Part shown: piece by piece, positions 17,601-19,387 of the stretch | Position numbering within the stretch: position 1 is the first letter of the stretch | Layout of the letters: the number at the start of each line of letters is the position of its first letter | Source: Neocallimastix lanati (nom. inval.) | Taxonomy: Eukaryota > Neocallimastigomycota > Neocallimastigomycetes > Neocallimastigales > Neocallimastigaceae | DNA length: 19,387 nt | NCBI GenBank assembly: GCA_016946835.1 | Contig: JACVTC010000555.1 | Coordinates: 1-19,387, forward strand | Reading direction: 5' to 3' | Program-made: the position numbers and the translations under genes | The notes under the pieces: model-generated | What the model saw: only the letters and a program-made list of their open reading frames with translations | Databases searched by the model: none | What the model was told of the DNA's origin: nothing

Positions 17601-19087
17601 TGAAGTATGGGTATCCCTTTAAGAATGAAGATGTAACTAAAAATATACCAGAGAAATATTTATACGAAGCCATTAATCCTTCAATAAAAAAAAATAATTC
17701 GTATTTACAACTCCCGGATGGAATTGCTTATAAAGGAAACTTTATGTACTTCGGGGGATGTAACAATACCATCTATTCGAATGAAGGTTTAAAATCAGAA
17801 AATAAAAGATTTCATTTAATCTTAAATAGTAGTGGTAATCTGGTTTTTAAAGACAACAACGTCACCATATGGGAAAGCAAAACCGCGAATTTATGGCAAG
17901 GAAAAGGACCGTATAAGCTAATTGTGGGGAGAGATGGAGTCATGAGGATATTAAATAAGTTTGACTATGTGATCATGAGTACGCTAAATGATCCTGAAAA
18001 GGATAATAAACATTTGTATAGAAGGTATAGATTGGAGGTATTGAATGCGGGAACGTTTAGAATTGTCAATGAAAACGGAGAGGAAGTTTGGAATATGTGG
18101 AATCACGCCCCGTATCATGAATTTTTGATCTATAAAGAACACGAATTTTATAATGCATGTGAGGCAGAAGCAAGAAATCCAAATTTACCTTTTCTTACCA
18201 CCTATAAATCGGAAAACAAGATTTCTGGATTCGACAATTCTATCATACGAGTGGGCGAACAAATTATTAATAGATATACCGAAGACGCGTATGAAGAACT
18301 TAGAAAATCAAAGGAATATAGAGATTTGGAAATCTCAAATGAGGTTGATTTGGAATCCTCTAAGGACAATTATATTTTTGATGAAAATGATAATTACTAC
18401 AGTACAGCGGTAATGCCTCTTACCAGTTTTCATCTAAAATATCAAAATTTACTTCAAAAATTTGAAAAGGTCGATGATAAAAATATCGTTATCGATGATT
18501 CCTACATTGACTTGAAACCGATTACCGATAGAAATTCGAGAATTGTGTATGGAAAATTAAATGACAATGGGGTTTTCAATATTTATGATTGTAACGATCA
18601 TGTTTTGTTCACTACGGGAATCGAAGGGGAAACTTGTAAGGATTCCAAAGTATGCTACTACATTATGTATATTACACCAGACACCAATGGATACATTCGA
18701 ATTTTAAAAAGAAAATTTGACAATAAAAATAATCCGACGGATACTTTAATTTGGACTTTCCCTCCAACGAAAAAATTGACAGAAATGATCAGTGATAATG
18801 AAGAACATTATCTGAAAAATTTAGAAGCGCTCATCTACCGAGATGATACTAAAAGGGATAAAGATTGCGAAGAAGAAAAGAAACAAAAGGAGGATACCTT
18901 AAAGGGAATATTCGGAAAAGATAATAACGATTATGAGTTTATTTTGAAGAAGGATGAAAGCTATTGTCTAGATGCGTTATGGTACTGTAAATGTAAAGGG
19001 GATCCATCACCAACCCAGTGTAGAAAGGAACATGTGAAAATCCAAGCTAACGCCAATAAATACAAAGTATTTAAAGACGAGGGTTAG
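14696..19087 (+). CDS. Secreted lectin-like modular protein, 3' end truncated by the telomere
   Basis: This 1463-codon frame starts at ATG 14696, preceded by an A-rich leader. It has a signal peptide (about 1-17) and a polybasic RKRKR at 81-85 that could be a Kex2-type cleavage site. Residues about 140-420 are Ser/Thr/Asn-rich and hydrophilic, bounded by beta-like segments (LSYTVNFDESYSISV and VSYTFEESVV), a pattern reminiscent of some pore-forming beta proteins but not diagnostic. A cysteine module follows at 678-745 (C-x6-C-x-C-x10-C with DALWFC), then a second Cys group near 771-805 and a Thr/Ser linker near 845-868. From about 888 to 1355 there are repeats resembling bulb-type (B_lectin) strands, clearest at 1040-1061 (GNLVFKD...IWES) and 1075-1085. 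A second copy of the cysteine module begins at 1424 (DALWYC) and is cut short. Gly1463 and the TAG stop lie in telomeric repeat. Carbohydrate binding is an inference. The original C-terminus is missing. Confidence 0.85.
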   Translation: MLISYIILSNLITITFGSLCIYNNHGKIKFDKLDVKDIRSVYSEYEFFFDNPFYTYYGNCTDEENLVNIYGIPAKRKIVSRKRKREEKKEYEKFDLSDGRTCNLLTSVSPEANPYNEELTGMVNAPNFLKGWKLIDITTQSLGVGGSSSLSYTVNFDESYSISVQETHGTSDVYTIENHSDQNSSSSFSKTISEIVEEALSNSIQEDEAKTWDEQIVKDITKVNEKHTENTWNHEENDSNSDGTQNTSDNGSTSNKGSSSSDNTGSHSDETSGLNGGVSIGVPFFSVNGGGEKSTSKGTSHDVNITNSRDRGTTHNKSTGTTTDHTVGKSDSTGNSRGESDSVSESESTTKSNGGSRSVMNAIERSKSTSRGNDETETREIGNTSGKSESQSTSNDYSKTEGTDKTTSQGVSYTFEESVVNNGNTPCQVLIYKKITRNYQIASCYDYNDKTRSNINTRSIVNIDIDDDAVTHMMDQVFDSKLIKDKNYKSLLLDCKGNTDDYHFELEDSEFTNIYSSLRPSAPKTRTFDYFLETGQKIGTDQNIKKISSLAGEYSTGHALELYMNKDNDLVFGNNDVEYFNTQTSYAKSKAYFKISNLNHLEVLTEETMFEPVGTYAEEFNGVNYMENPDLPDFDPNNIRPDPNDKPKEVSKVTEYLKHLEKDNIDINFIKSKDDVFCKDALWFCNCQNPTKNKDNKCIVNHVTVKSDNKLFNAFKSELRNSNTCQDKKNRNNIYYSQDEIDFICSEKMNEKPSSSSSDNGETGNSGTVDCTILDKCESLMDSSIVEAIEDYMLLNCDQIKSKCRMTQNSIQKINEAQSQEKSQNGNATTDNGTQGNGSSQTTTETSTTTTTTTTSSSPSPSDTSKVNSKIKSYIENLTNKNKFKTKNVVLWSNIKPEHQHLIVGWNGNGLSTVPETSYLVVSTFDQNRYNTYDGLTLYDPLGVPIWRYKIKANEYSSYLDRDGYYLPVKYGYPFKNEDVTKNIPEKYLYEAINPSIKKNNSYLQLPDGIAYKGNFMYFGGCNNTIYSNEGLKSENKRFHLILNSSGNLVFKDNNVTIWESKTANLWQGKGPYKLIVGRDGVMRILNKFDYVIMSTLNDPEKDNKHLYRRYRLEVLNAGTFRIVNENGEEVWNMWNHAPYHEFLIYKEHEFYNACEAEARNPNLPFLTTYKSENKISGFDNSIIRVGEQIINRYTEDAYEELRKSKEYRDLEISNEVDLESSKDNYIFDENDNYYSTAVMPLTSFHLKYQNLLQKFEKVDDKNIVIDDSYIDLKPITDRNSRIVYGKLNDNGVFNIYDCNDHVLFTTGIEGETCKDSKVCYYIMYITPDTNGYIRILKRKFDNKNNPTDTLIWTFPPTKKLTEMISDNEEHYLKNLEALIYRDDTKRDKDCEEEKKQKEDTLKGIFGKDNNDYEFILKKDESYCLDALWYCKCKGDPSPTQCRKEHVKIQANANKYKVFKDEG

Positions 19088-19387
19088 GGGTTAGGGTTAG
19101 GGTTAGGGTTAGGGGTTAGGGTTAGGGTTAGGGTTAGGGGTTAGGGGTTAGGGTTAGGGTTAGGGTTAGGGTTAGGGTTAGGGGTTAGGGGGGTTAGGGG
19201 TTAGGGGGTTAGGGGTTAGGGGTTAGGGGGGTTAGGGGTTAGGGGGTTAGGGGGTTAGGGGTTAGGGGTTAGGGGTTAGGGGTTAGGGGTTAGGGGTTAG
19301 GGGTTAGGGGTTAGGGGTTAGGGGTTAGGGGTTAGGGGTTAGGGTTAGGGGTTAGGGGTTAGGGGTTAGGGTTAGGGGGTTAGGGGT
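19081..19387 (+). repeat. Telomere tract, heterogeneous TTAGGG to TTAGGGGGG units
   Basis: An unbroken array of TTAG(3-6) runs to the window end, with the G-rich strand 5'-to-3' toward the edge as expected at a right-hand chromosome end. Homology to the repeat begins at AGGG (19080-19083), immediately inside the reading frame of the preceding gene, with no subtelomeric spacer. Proximal units are mainly TTAGGG with some TTAGGGG; from about 19180 outward nearly all units carry four or more Gs. Its length here is only a minimum, because the window ends within it. Confidence 0.97.

Noticed and set aside
19081-19387. Coding continuation through the telomere
   Set aside because: TTAGGG/TTAGGGG arrays yield TAG stops in the frame entered; there is no protein beyond 19087.

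Overview
This is a eukaryotic chromosome end. The last ~307 bases are a G-rich telomeric tract of TTAGGG/TTAGGGG units running to the right edge. The rest is an extremely AT-rich subtelomere: non-coding DNA is mostly A and T with long T and A tracts, while coding stretches are clearly richer in G+C. The AT bias, the Asn/Lys/Glu/Asp-rich secreted proteins, short introns with GT...AG ends and TTAGGG-type telomeres fit best with an anaerobic gut fungus (Neocallimastigomycota). That assignment is inference; no marker gene here settles it. The two intact reading frames end in TAA, and nothing suggests a non-standard code.

Layout: 1-2640 is AT-rich DNA with no gene I can support, including a T39 run. 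At 2683-3093 two consecutive hairpins share the same 17-nt loop and are followed by an isolated ~300-bp G+C-rich island with several short stems and telomere-like boxes; this may be a structured RNA gene or a small element. A short ORF of coding-like composition (3179-3385, minus) follows. At 4371-6387 (minus) there is an intron-rich gene that is invisible to an ORF scan. I assembled seven exons by hand into a 356-residue, single-pass leucine-rich-repeat (LRR) receptor-like protein with roughly one LRR per exon and every intron in phase 2. 6388-8772 is AT-rich and holds a diverged 234-bp tandem duplication.

The right half holds two very large intronless genes transcribed divergently from a shared 1.87-kb spacer. 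Leftward (8773-12828) is a 1351-residue secreted, apparently helical protein with acidic/Asn-rich low-complexity blocks that I do not recognise. Rightward (14696-19087) is a secreted modular protein with a Ser/Thr-rich beta-like region, bulb-lectin-like repeats and a duplicated cysteine module. It runs straight into the telomere, and its last sense codon and its TAG stop are made of telomeric repeat. The second cysteine module is cut partway, so this looks like a gene truncated by chromosome breakage and telomere addition.

The three main genes all encode predicted secreted or surface proteins with recognition-type architecture (LRRs, lectin-like repeats, low complexity). This matches the common pattern of fast-evolving cell-surface or effector genes near telomeres. 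No functional link between them is shown by the sequence.
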